From Leptasterias polaris (lineage: Eukaryota; Echinodermata; Asteroidea; Forcipulatida; Asteriidae): DNA of 64,000 nt. Each line of letters begins with the position of its first letter. The stretch's first letter is position 1. Of the stretch, positions 13,807-24,837 are shown one piece after another. The position numbers and the translations under genes were made by a program. The stretch is taken from contig JAZGTN010000211.1 in assembly GCA_037783415.1 (NCBI GenBank), positions 1 to 64,000 of the forward strand, in the 5' to 3' direction. The notes under the pieces are model-generated. The model had not been told where the DNA came from. It ran no database searches and was given only the letters and a program-made list of their open reading frames with translations.

Positions 13807-16491
13807 CATCAGGGGTCACGTGACGTGACATTAAAGGTGCACTTTTTGAAGTCGTATATCTCCAAAAGTTTAGGTCTGATCACTTTGAAACTTGGCAAGT
13901 CGTTAGATAATGGCAAGTTCCTGTTAAACTGGTAATGACGTCATGATGACGTCATCACACGATTTGTAATGATTTTTTCATTTTTTACCCCTTTAAGTCA
14001 GAAATTACTAACGGAACATGCTTTAATCTAAATTCTTTTTTATCAGGCTTGATATGTCATAACTGATTCGAAAAATAATTGACGTCATCATGACGTCATC
14101 ATTTGTCAGGTTATATTACCTTAAAGGTACAGTTTTACAAGATATATAGACAATGAATTCGATCTCAAAAGGCATAAAATATTGTAATATTAACTTGATT
14201 ATGTACACACTACAACCTTTCATATTCACTTGAGTAATTTGAAAATATTATTAGCGAAACAGCTCTGCATTTGTTCACAAATGCAAATAAGTCTAGTTAT
14301 TTGTATTTTTCAGACTTCCGGAAGTCATTGAAATAACGCACAATTCGTTCTAAGCGGCCTTTTGCATAGTTCCTAAAGAGCAATTGCAATGAAACTTTCA
14401 GTGATGAAAGGCATTGGTGCAAGGAAGGTCCTAAAACAAATTCGTCATGATGACGTCATCACCTGTCACGTGACGTCATCTTAAAGGTTTCTATTTTAAC
14501 TATTTGAAAATCTATATCAAATCAGCCACAAGAGACCGTAGATTTCTGTTTGTGGGATTGGGTAGGGATAAATTAGGTCTTCATTTTATTCAGTGTGCGT
14601 GACCTCACGCGACCTCTACTTCCGGTCGAAACCGGAAGTGCCTTCGTAATTCAAAAGTGCTAAATGTTATGAAAATGCTTTCAACGATGTTAGTGTACGG
14701 CAATAGTGTGCAGTTAAAAAAAAATACCGATGACGTAACGATACACAAGAGCGCCCTCTAGCGGCAGTTGGAAAACTGTTCAAAATGCACTTTGAGAAGA
14801 TGTGTGTGGCGAAGTTTTTTGTAATCGCTTCAAAATTGATACACATGATGACCGTCAGGCAGCCAACATATGTATGAAGTTTTAGATTGATTACGTCATC
14901 AGGGGTTACGTGACGTGACATTAAAGTTGCACTTTTTGAAGTCGTATATCTCCAAAAGTATAGGTCTGATCACGTTGAAACTTGGCAAGTCGTTAGATAA
15001 TGGCAAGTTCCTGTTAAACTGGTAATGACGTCATGATGACGTCATCACACGATTTGTAATGATTTTTTCATTTTTTACCCCTTTAAGTCAGAAATTACTA
15101 ACGGAACATGCTTTAATTCAAATTCTTTTTTAAACAGGCTTGATACGTCATAAGTGCTTTGAAAAAAAATTGACGTCATCATGACGTCATCATTTGACCT
15201 CATACGACCTCTACTTCCGGTCGAAACTGGAAGTGCCTTGTAATTCAAAAGTGCTAAATGTTATGAAAATGCTTTCAACGATGTTAGTGTCCGGCATGGG
15301 TGTGCAGTTAAAAAAAAATACCGATGACGTCACGATACACACGAGCGCCCTCTAGCGGCAGTTGAAACCTGTTCAAAATGCACTTTGAGAAGATGTGTGT
15401 GGCGAAGTTTTGTGTAATCGCTTCAAAATTGATACACATGATAAACGTCAGGCAGCCAACATACGTATGAAGTTTTAGATTGATTACGTCATCAGGGGTC
15501 ACGTGACGTGACATTAAAGGTGCACTATTTGAAGTCGTATATCTCCAAAAGTATAGGTCTGATTACGTTGAAACTTGGCAAGTCGTTAGATAATGGCAAG
15601 TTCCTGTCAAACCTGTAATGACGTCATGATGACGTCATCACACGATTTGTTATGATTTTTTCATTTTTTGCCCCTTAAAGTCATAAATTGCTAACGAAGC
15701 ATGCTATAATCAAAATTCTTTTTTAAACAGGCTTGATACATTATAACTGCTTAGAATACAAAAAGACTTTCATATTCACTTGAATAATTTGAAAATATTA
15801 TTAGCGAAACAGCTCTGCATTTGTGCACAAATGCAATTAAGCTCTAGTTTTTTTTAAAATTTGTCTGTTTCAGACTTCCGGAAGTCATTGAAATAACGCA
15901 CAATTCGTTCTAAGCGGCCTTTTGCATAGTTCCTAAAGAGCAATTGCAATGAAACTTTCAGTGATGAAAGGCATTGGTGCAAGGAAGGTCCGAAAACAAA
16001 TTCGTCATGATGACGTCATCACCTATCACGTGACGTCATCTTAAAGGTTTATAATTAAAATATTTGAAAATGCGTATCAAATCAGCCACAAGAGACCGTA
16101 GGATTCTGTTTGCAGGATTGGGTAGGGATTAATCGGCTTCATTTTATTCAGTGTACGTGACCTCATGTGACCTCTACTTCCGGTCGAAACCAGTCGAAAC
16201 CGGAAGTGCCTTGTAATTCAAAAGTGCTCAATGTTATGAAAATGCTTTCAACGATGTTAGTGTCCGGCAAGGGTGTGCAGTTACAAAGAAATACCGATGA
16301 CGTCACGATACACAAAAGCGCCCTCTAGCGGCAGTTAGAAAACTGTTCAAAATGCACTTTGAGAAAATGTGTGTTGCAAAGTTTTTTGTAATCGCTTCAA
16401 AATTGATACACATGATGAACGTCAGGCAGCCAACATATGTATGAAGTTTTAGATTGATTACGTCATCAGGAGTCACGTGACGTGACATTAA
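13807..16491. repeat. Tandem repeat rich in TGACGTCA palindromes
   Basis: Units start near 13807, 14897, 15487 and 16465 with a conserved GTCACGTGACGTGACATTAA block, giving lengths of roughly 1.09, 0.59 (internally deleted) and 0.98 kb. Each full unit holds several copies of the CRE palindrome TGACGTCA, often paired as TGACGTCATGATGACGTCA, plus ACTTCCGGAAGT and the inverted pair ACTTCCGG...CCGGAAGT. The last unit is cut at its TTAA by a piggyBac element and resumes at 21468. No coding capacity is seen. Confidence 0.85.
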
Positions 16492-16602
16492 CCCTAACCA
16501 CCCCAGACCTGCCAAAATCAAACAGATGGTTTTGTTGGAATTTGGATGGTTTAGTACTGTGAAAGCTGGCTTTGCTGTTGGACTATGGATGGTTGAGTAC
16601 TA

Positions 16603-18116
16603 CCGTATTTTCTTGCGGATAAGGCGCTCGGCGGACAAGACGCAGGACCCTAAAATGACCCCAAAAAATTTCAAACGTCAGCAGAAAAGGCGCACCGCCG
16701 CACAAGACGCATGTTTAACAGCACACAGAAGAACACCAGGCGCCACCCGGTGTCGGTACATTGACACAAAGACGTCATTTTGTTGCCTTTTGGAGCGTTC
16801 ACACTATTCGAAGCATGAATGAAACCGTAACCACATGGGCGTCCGTGTAGAGCCATGCAGAAAAGACCAACGTAAATTGATACCGACCTTCGTCCATCCA
16901 TTCAGCCAACGCTGTGCATTGTTAATAATATGAAGTCCGGCCCAATCAGCGGCCAGAAACAATGGTCCACGCACTGTCTGAAGATATTGCAACACGAACC
17001 CAGGCCCTCCTAGCATGAACATCCGACGTCCCACAATGAGGATCCTTGCTGATAAAGACAGGTTACCAGTCTAAGTCCCTCCGAGCCAGTAGATGTTGCG
17101 CCCTCTACCGGTGACTAATACCAAAACTAGCGTCGCCTTTATATATACCTTACGCAAATAATCCCCACACCCGGGAAGACGTAACAAAATGTTTCATTAT
17201 ATATATTTGTTTAAGTTTTTGTAATGTGTTTCTTTTTGTATATAAAATTCTTTTCCATTATTTCAAACCTTTAATTTGTTAATCTCGTTCATAAGATTTT
17301 GTTTTAAAGTTCTTTTTATTTATTTCAAACTTATAATCTCGTTCATAAGATATTTGTTTAAAACATCTATCCTCTTCTTAAATAATGTTAGTTTTGTTTT
17401 CAAGGGTCATTACCTTGTTTTCAAGGATAATTTTTTTTATTTGACTAAAAAGAGGCAATTAAAAAATGAATATTTGAACGTTTAATGAAACAAACGAAAG
17501 TGCAATTCGTATAGGTTGGCCAACAAACATTGGTACTTAATTATCCCATCCTTAAATAGTACGTCAAGCCATAATAGTACGTCAAGCACACTTCGGAGAT
17601 ATTCTGTACAATAAAAACCCTCAAAGTTCACCACACAATAGAGGTTGGGTGAATGCCGTTTGTACAACAGCATTGACAGTAAATCTGATTGCAGCATTTT
17701 CGGAACGAATACGCGGCCACACAGAAAAACGTTTGTATGACGCCGACGTCTGTTGGACCGAAAGTACCAACACATTGCGGCATTGTTGGAATGAAAGCAC
17801 GGTCATGGGGGATGAACAAGTTGCGGCATTGTTGGAATGAAAGGACAGTCTGGGGGATTGCGGCATGATTGTTGAAACGAAAATACGGTCTCAGTGTCTG
17901 GATAGTTGAGCCTTGTTTGACGGCATTATTGAGTAAGGATTCTTCACACAAAGACCGTTGATTTGAACTGGACAAAATAAAGGTATTATTTTACGCAGTG
18001 ATCATCAAAAAAAAATCAATCGTCAGCAGACAAGGCGCATCGAAAGATAAGACGCACCGATATTTTTGGGGTCTAAAAAGTCAGATAAGACGCGTCTTGT
18101 CCGCAAGAAAATACGG
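16603..18116. mobile_element. Nested TA-flanked inverted-repeat element
   Basis: Inverted ends CCGTATTTTCTTGCGGA(T/C)AAG lie at 16603 and 18116 with TA immediately outside each (16601-16602, 18117-18118). GGCG/GACGC-rich stretches inside the ends also pair. At about 1.5 kb, with only short unrecognised ORFs, it is probably non-autonomous. The TA flanks are consistent with a Tc1/mariner-type insertion, but the family was not identified. It sits between the left end of the piggyBac element and that element's transposase gene, so it inserted later. Confidence 0.75.
17550..17880. repeat. Degenerate short tandem repeat
   Basis: Phrases such as TTGCGGCATTGTTGGAATGA recur three or four times between about 17774 and 17880, and ATAGTACGTCAAGC is doubled near 17560-17590. 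The short ORFs translated here come from the repetition. It lies within the nested TA-flanked element. Confidence 0.55.
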
Positions 18117-18128
18117 TAATGGGTCAAG

Positions 18129-18310
18129 GTACTAGTGTTGGACTTTGGCTGAGTGTGGAAGGTGGTAGTGTACAGTTTGCAACAGTGTTGGACTTTGGCT
18201 GAGTGTGGAAGGTGGTAGTGTACAGTTTGCAACAGTGTTGGACTTTGGATGAGTGTGGAAGGTGGTAGTGTAGTTTGCAACAGTGTTGGACTTAGGCCAA
18301 GTGTGGAAAA
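18129..18310 (+). repeat. ~50-bp tandem repeat, 3-4 units
   Basis: Units contain TGTTGGACTTTGG, GAGTGTGGAAGG and a GTGTA(CA)GTTTGCAACA segment. The leading motif matches the one near both piggyBac termini, so this array may be an internal cluster of transposase-binding sites. That function is an inference. Confidence 0.8.
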
Positions 18311-18806
18311 AGTGTATGTTCACAGTGCATGTATTAGGGTTAGCTATTGCATGTAGGGCATGGAATTGCTTGGTCCACTGGGTACACTTTGACCTCTTAT
18401 TGGGAGGGACAATGGGACATGTGTTTCAGTTGTTAAGTGCTTTCTTGGATACACTTAACATTATCTAAACATGGACAACCTGCTGGTGAAATAAACAAAT
18501 CATAAAGGCAGTTATTGTACTTGGGTATCCCATGGAGCAATAAACTAGTCCTTGTCATTGCACCAACACAATAAAAGTAGAACATACCATTTATGCCATG
18601 GGGTGTTTTAGTTTTTGCAGAACTTTATTGTATTTATTGAATAGTATTTATAATATGAAAAGACTGTATTGTATTTGATATCAATAGTACATGAAGTCAT
18701 TATGATGTAATGTTACATAATGATTAAAACAATAGCAATATTTGCTATAAATAAGGGTGTTTTCTGAGTATCATCACCAGTCTGACATTGACTGACCGAA
18801 GTCAAC

Positions 18807-19541
18807 ATGACATCTCGAGAAGTGAGACAGTTACAGCAGAGTTTAACTAGAGGTGAAGCAGAGACATTTGTCGGCTCAATGATGGGGAAAAAAAAGAGAA
18901 AAACAAACCAAGAGAGCAGAGATGAAGGAGCGAAGAAGGTGCAGGGAAAAGTGAAAAAAGGAAAGAAGAAAGGGAAGGGGAAAGTGAAGGCACCACGTCC
19001 ACAACTAAGCCGCACTGAGCTGAAGGATAAACTCTGTAGAGAGGAAGAAGAAAGGATGAGGAGTGCTCTACGAAATAGTGCTAGAGAGGCTGGTATCAGC
19101 ATGTCCAGAGGTTACAGGGCCTTAGTGGAAACATCAGAGTCGGAGGAGGAAGAATTCCTAGACAGGGCCATGGCCCAGGCAAGAGAAAAGTCTCCATTTT
19201 GTGAAGAAGATGAATCAGCCATAGAGGATATGGAGGAATCAGAAGAAGAGGCAAGACCTGATGACACTGGAGAGGAGGACGAGGGAGACAGTGAGGATGA
19301 AGGGGGTGCTGGACCCGCAGAACCACAAAAGTCACGAAAAAACGGCCAAGAAAGAAGACCTTCAATGAGCCAGACTCGGACAATGACCCAGACCCTCCAT
19401 CTGTGTACCAAGATGATCATGCTCCAGACGAGGAAGGCTGGACAAGGACCCTTGAAAATATCACCATCAGAGATTTCAAGGGAAAAAAGCCATGCGGACC
19501 GACTTTCAAGAAGAAGAAGTCTCCCATCAACTACTTCCTGA
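18807..19541 (+). CDS. piggyBac transposase, N-terminal part (frameshifted)
   Basis: This frame starts at ATG 18807 (MTSREVRQLQQ) and encodes the variable N-terminal region of the transposase: a lysine-rich basic stretch around residues 28-70 that could act in nuclear localisation or DNA binding, then a long acidic Ser/Glu/Asp-rich region up to about residue 175. Acidic, disordered N-termini are usual for piggyBac transposases. The sense reading leaves this frame near a run of six A at 19337-19342; downstream the coding pattern continues one base out of frame, and the last ~65 residues here are out-of-frame tail. A single-base loss in the run, real or from sequencing, is the simplest explanation. 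An upstream intron cannot be excluded. Confidence 0.75.
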   Translation: MTSREVRQLQQSLTRGEAETFVGSMMGKKKRKTNQESRDEGAKKVQGKVKKGKKKGKGKVKAPRPQLSRTELKDKLCREEEERMRSALRNSAREAGISMSRGYRALVETSESEEEEFLDRAMAQAREKSPFCEEDESAIEDMEESEEEARPDDTGEEDEGDSEDEGGAGPAEPQKSRKNGQERRPSMSQTRTMTQTLHLCTKMIMLQTRKAGQGPLKISPSEISREKSHADRLSRRRSLPSTTS

Positions 19542-21052
19542 AGTTTTTCCCTCTCTCCCTCCTCCAGATGGTGGTGAAATGGACGAATGTCAATCTGACT
19601 TCAAGCCACAAGTTTCAAACGACCATACATGAAGTGAAAGCGTGGTTTGGCGTTCATATACTTATGGGCCTTGTCAAAATCAACGACTACAAGCACTACT
19701 GGTCAACTCATCCGGGGCTTCAAAACAAACTCATCTCTACAACAATGAAACGGAATCGCTTTGACCTTCTCAACCAACATATTGCCTGTAATGACCCAGC
19801 CAAAGACCCCGAACTCATCCGCGACAAGGCCCATCGGTACCTCACAAAGAAAAGAAATCCACTCTACCCCCTCCGGCCTTTGTGGGACAAGATTAGAAGA
19901 CGGTGCCTCAAGAACTATCGAGCCAACCGTGAACTGGCCATAGACGAAGCAATGATACGTTACAGAGGTTTTAAAGCCAGCGTAAGAAAATTCTTTATGC
20001 CATTGAAGCCGATTCGCGCTGGCTTTAAAATCTATGCTCTGGCAGAGTCATCAACCGGCTACTTCCTGAACTTTATGATACACCCTCATGACGAGCAACC
20101 AGCCAAGATGACGGACATTGCAATGACCGTTGCACAGCACCACTTGAATGTGTACCACCACATATTCACCGACAAATTGTACACATCAGTAGGCCTTGCA
20201 CGGTCGTTGCACGCCAAACGTACCTACCTGACTGGAGCTGTCAAAGGTAACAGCAAAGGGCTGCCCATGGAGTTCAAAGCAAAACATGGAAACCTGAAAG
20301 TAAAGCGTATGAATAGGGCACCAAGAGGCACGTTTTATACCCGGCAGAATGGCCAACTTACTGCCACAGTGTGGAAGGACAGCCGTGTGATGATGTTACT
20401 CTCCACAGGACATCAGGGCTGGAGAGACCCAACAACCCACACTCTGAAGAGGAAATGTGCGGACGAGGCAACAGGCCGACTCAAACGCACCACCATCCCT
20501 GCTCCTTGTCAAGCTGTGGATTATACTAAGTCAATGGGCGGCGTGGACAGGGGAGATCAGCTGCGATCCTATCACACTTGTGCTCGGAAGTCTCAATTGT
20601 GGTGGCGTTCCATTCTGTACTTCCTCATCGACATCGCAAGAGTCAACGCTTGGCTGTCGTATAAGCATCACCACCCAGCCATTGACAGCGACAGTGAAAG
20701 TACAGAACCAGACCATCCTTCTAAGATGACCCATGCCAAGTTTGTCCTTGAAGTGGCGACTAACCTGATCCAGGGCTACTCCAAAGGCACCACCCCACGG
20801 CAGTCCAGTGGCTCACTACCAGTACCAGCCCACAACAGTGCAGGCCACTACTCCACCAAGATGCCTGCCAAAAATGCAAGATGGTGCAGATGGTGCAGGC
20901 AACAAAACATCACAACCAAGTCAGGGCTGCCAAAAACAACCAGGAGAGGCTGTCCAGTTTGTGGTGTCAACCTTTGCCCAGGGGAGTGCTTCTTGAAGTA
21001 CCATGCCGCAGGCATCACAGAGACGAACACCACTTCAAGTTCAACTGAGTAG
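19301..21052 (+). CDS. piggyBac transposase, catalytic part
   Basis: This frame is open from 19301, and its conserved part starts near 19340. The transposase cuts and pastes DNA at TTAA. Numbering from GTG 19403, the acidic residues of the piggyBac catalytic core are present: Asp181 in LAIDEAMIRYRG, Asp257 in FTDKLYTS, Asp326 in VWKDSRVMMLLST, and Asp382/Asp385 in MGGVDRGDQ. A Cys/His-rich C-terminal domain (CRWC, CPVC, CPGEC; from about residue 495) matches the zinc-binding tail that recognises the element ends. The only odd feature is the Lys in TDKLYTS where Asn is common. The catalytic half is therefore intact, and the gene is broken only by the frameshift near 19340. It is flanked by the element's own ends, with no other gene inside. 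Confidence 0.93.
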   Translation, partial: RGCWTRRTTKVTKKRPRKKTFNEPDSDNDPDPPSVYQDDHAPDEEGWTRTLENITIRDFKGKKPCGPTFKKKKSPINYFLKFFPLSLLQMVVKWTNVNLTSSHKFQTTIHEVKAWFGVHILMGLVKINDYKHYWSTHPGLQNKLISTTMKRNRFDLLNQHIACNDPAKDPELIRDKAHRYLTKKRNPLYPLRPLWDKIRRRCLKNYRANRELAIDEAMIRYRGFKASVRKFFMPLKPIRAGFKIYALAESSTGYFLNFMIHPHDEQPAKMTDIAMTVAQHHLNVYHHIFTDKLYTSVGLARSLHAKRTYLTGAVKGNSKGLPMEFKAKHGNLKVKRMNRAPRGTFYTRQNGQLTATVWKDSRVMMLLSTGHQGWRDPTTHTLKRKCADEATGRLKRTTIPAPCQAVDYTKSMGGVDRGDQLRSYHTCARKSQLWWRSILYFLIDIARVNAWLSYKHHHPAIDSDSESTEPDHPSKMTHAKFVLEVATNLIQGYSKGTTPRQSSGSLPVPAHNSAGHYSTKMPAKNARWCRWCRQQNITTKSGLPKTTRRGCPVCGVNLCPGECFLKYHAAGITETNTTSSSTE

Positions 21053-21467
21053 CACCAAGCTTTCCTTCAACAAAGCCCAATTTCCCCCTTCAATCATCCA
21101 CTAAAAAAAATCTAAAAAAAATCTAAAAAAAAAAAAGGGCAATGATGGCAGTTATATTGGAACTACCAGGTGTGGTACCAACTCCCTGTTTTCTAGGGTA
21201 GAGCAAAAGTAATTTGCAACTGTGCTGAGCCCACCCACAAAAAAAAAGAAAACGTTTGCACACAAAGTAATTGTTGGGTATTGATTGATTTGGTACTGGA
21301 GGGCTAACATAGTAAAACTACACACAGGCCCTAAAGTACCCACTCAATCATAGTCCAACAGCACGGGACCGTTGGAGTATGATGGGTTGTGTACTGTTCC
21401 AATAAGTAAACTGTTGGAGTATGATGGGTTGTGGAAGCTTTTGGTAGAAACGCTTAGGGGGTTAGGG

Positions 21468-21945
21468 TTAAAGGTGCACTTTTTGAAGTTGTATATCTCC
21501 AAAAGTATAGGTCTGATTAAGTTGAAACTTGGCAGGTCGTTAGATAATGGCAAGTTCCTGTTAAACTTGTAATGATGTCATGATGACGTCATCACACGAT
21601 TTGTTATGATATTTTCATTTTTTGCCCCTTAAAGTCAGAAATTACTAACGGAACATGCTTTAATCTAAATTCTTTTTTAAACAGGCTTGATATGTCATAA
21701 CTGATTCGAAAAATAATTGACGTCATCATGACGTCATCATTTGTCAGGTTATATTATCTTAAAGGTACAGTTTTACAAGATATATAGACAATGAATTGGA
21801 TCTTTCAAGGCATTAAATATTGTATTTATTAACTTGATTATGTACACACAACAAACTTTCATATTCACTTGAGTAATATGAAAATATTATTAGCGAAACA
21901 GCTCTGCATTTGTTCACAAATGCAATCATGTCTAGTTTGTATTTA
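21468..21945. repeat. Continuation of the CRE-rich repeat after piggyBac
   Basis: The sequence resumes at AAAGGTGCACTTTTTGAAG, the exact continuation of the unit broken at 16491, and follows it through the paired TGACGTCA palindromes to the CAAATGCAA block near 21930, where similarity ends. Confidence 0.9.
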
Positions 21946-22337
21946 AATTTGTACATTTTTTATTATTATATAAATATATACAAACATATGTTTATTAATT
22001 TTTTTCTCTGGGGCGGGGAAGTCAGGCTGGTGTTTGGTTTGGGATTTTTTGCACTCTTTTTTGCTGTGTATGGCTGGCCGCGGTGTGCTCCTTATTAATT
22101 GTTGTATTATTTTTTCTATTGTTTATTTACCTGATGTTATTATTGCATAAAAAGTGTACAAAAATAATATTTATTTATATTTTTGTGTACCCCAGATGTG
22201 GGGCAACAAATCTACGGATCATAGTATGTATTTGCTTTTGCTGTCCCTCGCCCATCTTGGGGTATATTATTGTCTTGTATGTTGTTATGTACTGTTTTTA
22301 TGGCAAATAAAAAAAAAAATAATAATAATAATAACAA
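21946..22337. other. AT-rich spacer with A/AAT microsatellite
   Basis: No gene is seen. A poly-A and (AAT)n tract at about 22309-22335 sits exactly where the left arm of the large palindrome begins. Read on the minus strand, the arm ends in ...GACACTTGT followed by (TTA)n, like the 3' tail of a retroposon. Confidence 0.5.
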
Positions 22338-23799
22338 GTGTCAAGACCAGAACTCTGAACGCATACTCTGCTGATTAGAAACACCACAGCTTGAGTACGG
22401 TGCGCTTAATCGCTCAGTCATGACACATCGTGTTTTTTTAAATAATAGTTTTCAATTGTGGGTTGGAAGTACAAAAAACTGCTGAGGTAATTTGTCTGAA
22501 TCAACTTTTTTAACTATGGACAATGTTTTTAAAATAAATTGTTGCAAATTGTGCTTTATGTTTGTGTGCAGAAAGGCTTACCATCCTCAAAGTGATATAA
22601 CCGTCAACAAGTTAAGATGTCCAAGATCGGCTTACATAATAAAGGAGCTGCTCTCTCCAGTAAAAGGTAAATTCCTTAAAAGTAAAATAATGGGTTTTTT
22701 ATGCAATTCGTTCATAGTATTATTTTGAATTAAACTTGTCTGATCAGTATTCAAACAATCAACAGTTTGGGCCCCTAAAATTCGAATTGAAAAGCCAGGG
22801 TTGAAGTCCAACTGTGGTGTTTTTGGTAAATAAAATTGTTTCCAATATATTACAGCAAGTAGATAGACTGTGAATCTCAACAATGCGTTGTTGTTAAATT
22901 CACAAACGACTGTTGGAATTGACAGCATAACCCATGTTTAAAGTAGTTTTAAGCTAAACAAAACTTCCGATTCAGGTTCAGGTTACAAATTAGTTTAGGG
23001 ATTTTACCTAACATGCACACCTCATTTAGGTTAATTTGTGTTCTAATTTGTACTTTCTCAACCATCTTTTAAAGGTAACACTTTAAAGTTAATGTGTTAT
23101 ATTCAATTATTTTCAGTTAAAAACTGGTTTTATATCGTCTTTTTTTATTGTTTGCATCTAGAAAGGCATGCCATGCTCTGATGGGCACCTCCCATTAACA
23201 AAGCAAATGTTGTGAGGTCTCCTCGCACTGTGTATCTGCCAAACATCTTCTTGTAGCGCATGGATGTTCATGGCCGAGACAAAGGTATGTAAATCTTGGG
23301 TTTTTTTTTATCCTAAAGTGTAAAGTGGGCTATGTTTGCAGCACTTTGCATTTAATGTGTGTGATTTAACAGTAAGGAAATCAAAGAGTGTTGAGAGGTT
23401 TTAAGACAGTGGTTTAAACTCGCTAAGGGCTATAGTTCTTGATAATTTTACCAAGACGAAGTTGAGGTAAAATTATCAAGAACCATGCCTCAGCATACGT
23501 GTGAACCACTTCTTTATAACCAATTCAACACATTGATTCCCATTTAAAAATCTCTTCAATTAAAACATTCAGAACCCTGTAGAAGTTGAGAACAAAAGTG
23601 GCAGTTTAGCATAAGCTCACCTCGAGTACCTTGTTGTGCGCAAATGATTTCCAACCGGCGTAAGCCAAATATGTGACATATAGACTTAAACTGGGCTGTG
23701 ACATTTGGGCACTGTGCGCAAACATCTGAGTGTGCCCTTGGCTTAATTCAGTCAGGTCATGTTTAATCACTCCTACCTGTGTTCATATCGCACATTTAA

Positions 23800-24360
23800 A
23801 GGCACTGAACATGTTTGGTAATTATCAAAGACCAGTATTGTCACTCGATATTTTCCCACCATTGCAAGCAAGTGCATCTATGCGTATTTTGAAACGAGAA
23901 ACTGGAGATCTTGGCAATTATGCTTTGAATAAAAAAGTTTGAGCATTTGGTGGTGCATCGTTTCGAATTGTTTGGAATCGAATGGTGGTAAAATCACGGG
24001 AAATTCCAAACTTAATTGCGAAAAGGGACCTGGACACATCAAAGACCAGTATTGTCACTCGATGTATCCCAACATATGCATAAAATAACAAACCTGTGAA
24101 AATTTGGGCTGAATCGGTCATCGAAGTTGCAAGAAAATAAAGAAAAAAATACCCTTGTTGCACAATTTTGTGTGCTTTCAGATGCATAATAAAAGGCTTC
24201 ATGCATGAAGTCTTTTATTATTCATTCTCAAAAACTACGTTACTTCAGAGGGAGTGGTTTCTCACAATGTTTTATACTATCAACAGCTCTCCGTTGCTGG
24301 TTACCAAGTAAGTTTTTATGCTAATATATTTTGAGTAATTACCAAACGTGTTCAGTGCCT
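23800..24360. mobile_element. TTAA-flanked MITE in the left palindrome arm
   Basis: Ends AGGCACTGAACA(T/C)GTTTGG are inverted and flanked by TTAA (23796-23799 and 24361-24364). The region has no counterpart in the right arm, so it is an insertion. TTAA duplications occur with piggyBac and Kolobok families; the ends do not start with CCC as in the other TTAA elements here, so the family is left open. The element contains a 190-bp secondary insertion. Confidence 0.8.
23850..24039. repeat. 190-bp insertion flanked by 24-bp direct repeats
   Basis: The 24 bases at 23826-23849 recur at 24040-24063, and the MITE continues after the second copy. The inserted segment is nearly identical to about 24839-25028, where it runs on into further sequence, so this is a truncated copy of the same unit. 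Confidence 0.75.
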
Positions 24361-24837
24361 TTAAACATTTTCACATGGTCTCCTCTCACCCAATCAGGAT
24401 GAATAAACTGTCCAGGTATTTTTGAATCAAACACCACATACCATAAAAGATGTTTAAAAAACGAATGTTGCTCATTTGAAAATGTTGATCATAATGCAAG
24501 CCAATTGGCAATTAGGCCTCATCATGTCTAAGGTAAGAAGTAATACAATTATTTCTCTTCCATAGATATTTTGTTTTTCTTCTAATTTCCATTTTTTCCC
24601 TTTTAGAAAGTCTAGTTCTCCAATGAGATCTACCCATCCGAAATGTAGACGAGTGTTATCTGCAAATTGCGTATCATCAGCTGAATGTCTTCCCATATGT
24701 AGAAGTAGCTGTTCAAGACTAAGGCATAGTATGTAAATTCTGGTGTAAGTTTTTGTAATCAAGTAATAAACCACTAGGTTTTTCTTATCGTCTTGTAGTG
24801 GGCTGTTTATGCAGCACTATACAAGTAACATTGTAAA

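Larger units (their letters stand above)
16492..21467 (+). mobile_element. Complete piggyBac DNA transposon
   Basis: The element is flanked by TTAA at 16488-16491 and 21468-21471. Its ends are inverted: CCCTAACCACCCC at the left and the complement of CCCTAACCCCCTAAG at the right. The uninterrupted repeat unit elsewhere reads GACATTAAAGGTGCAC, which is exactly the flanks joined with a single TTAA, so the insertion site is proven within the window. The motif TGTTGGACT(A/T)TGG recurs near both ends (about 16577, 18135, 18186, 18236, and on the other strand near 21350), as expected for subterminal transposase-binding repeats. The transposase gene lies in the right half. Confidence 0.95.

Noticed and set aside
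17628..17975. 115-codon minus-strand ORF and neighbours
   Set aside because: Lies within a short tandem repeat of the nested TA element, with overlapping ORFs in three frames.
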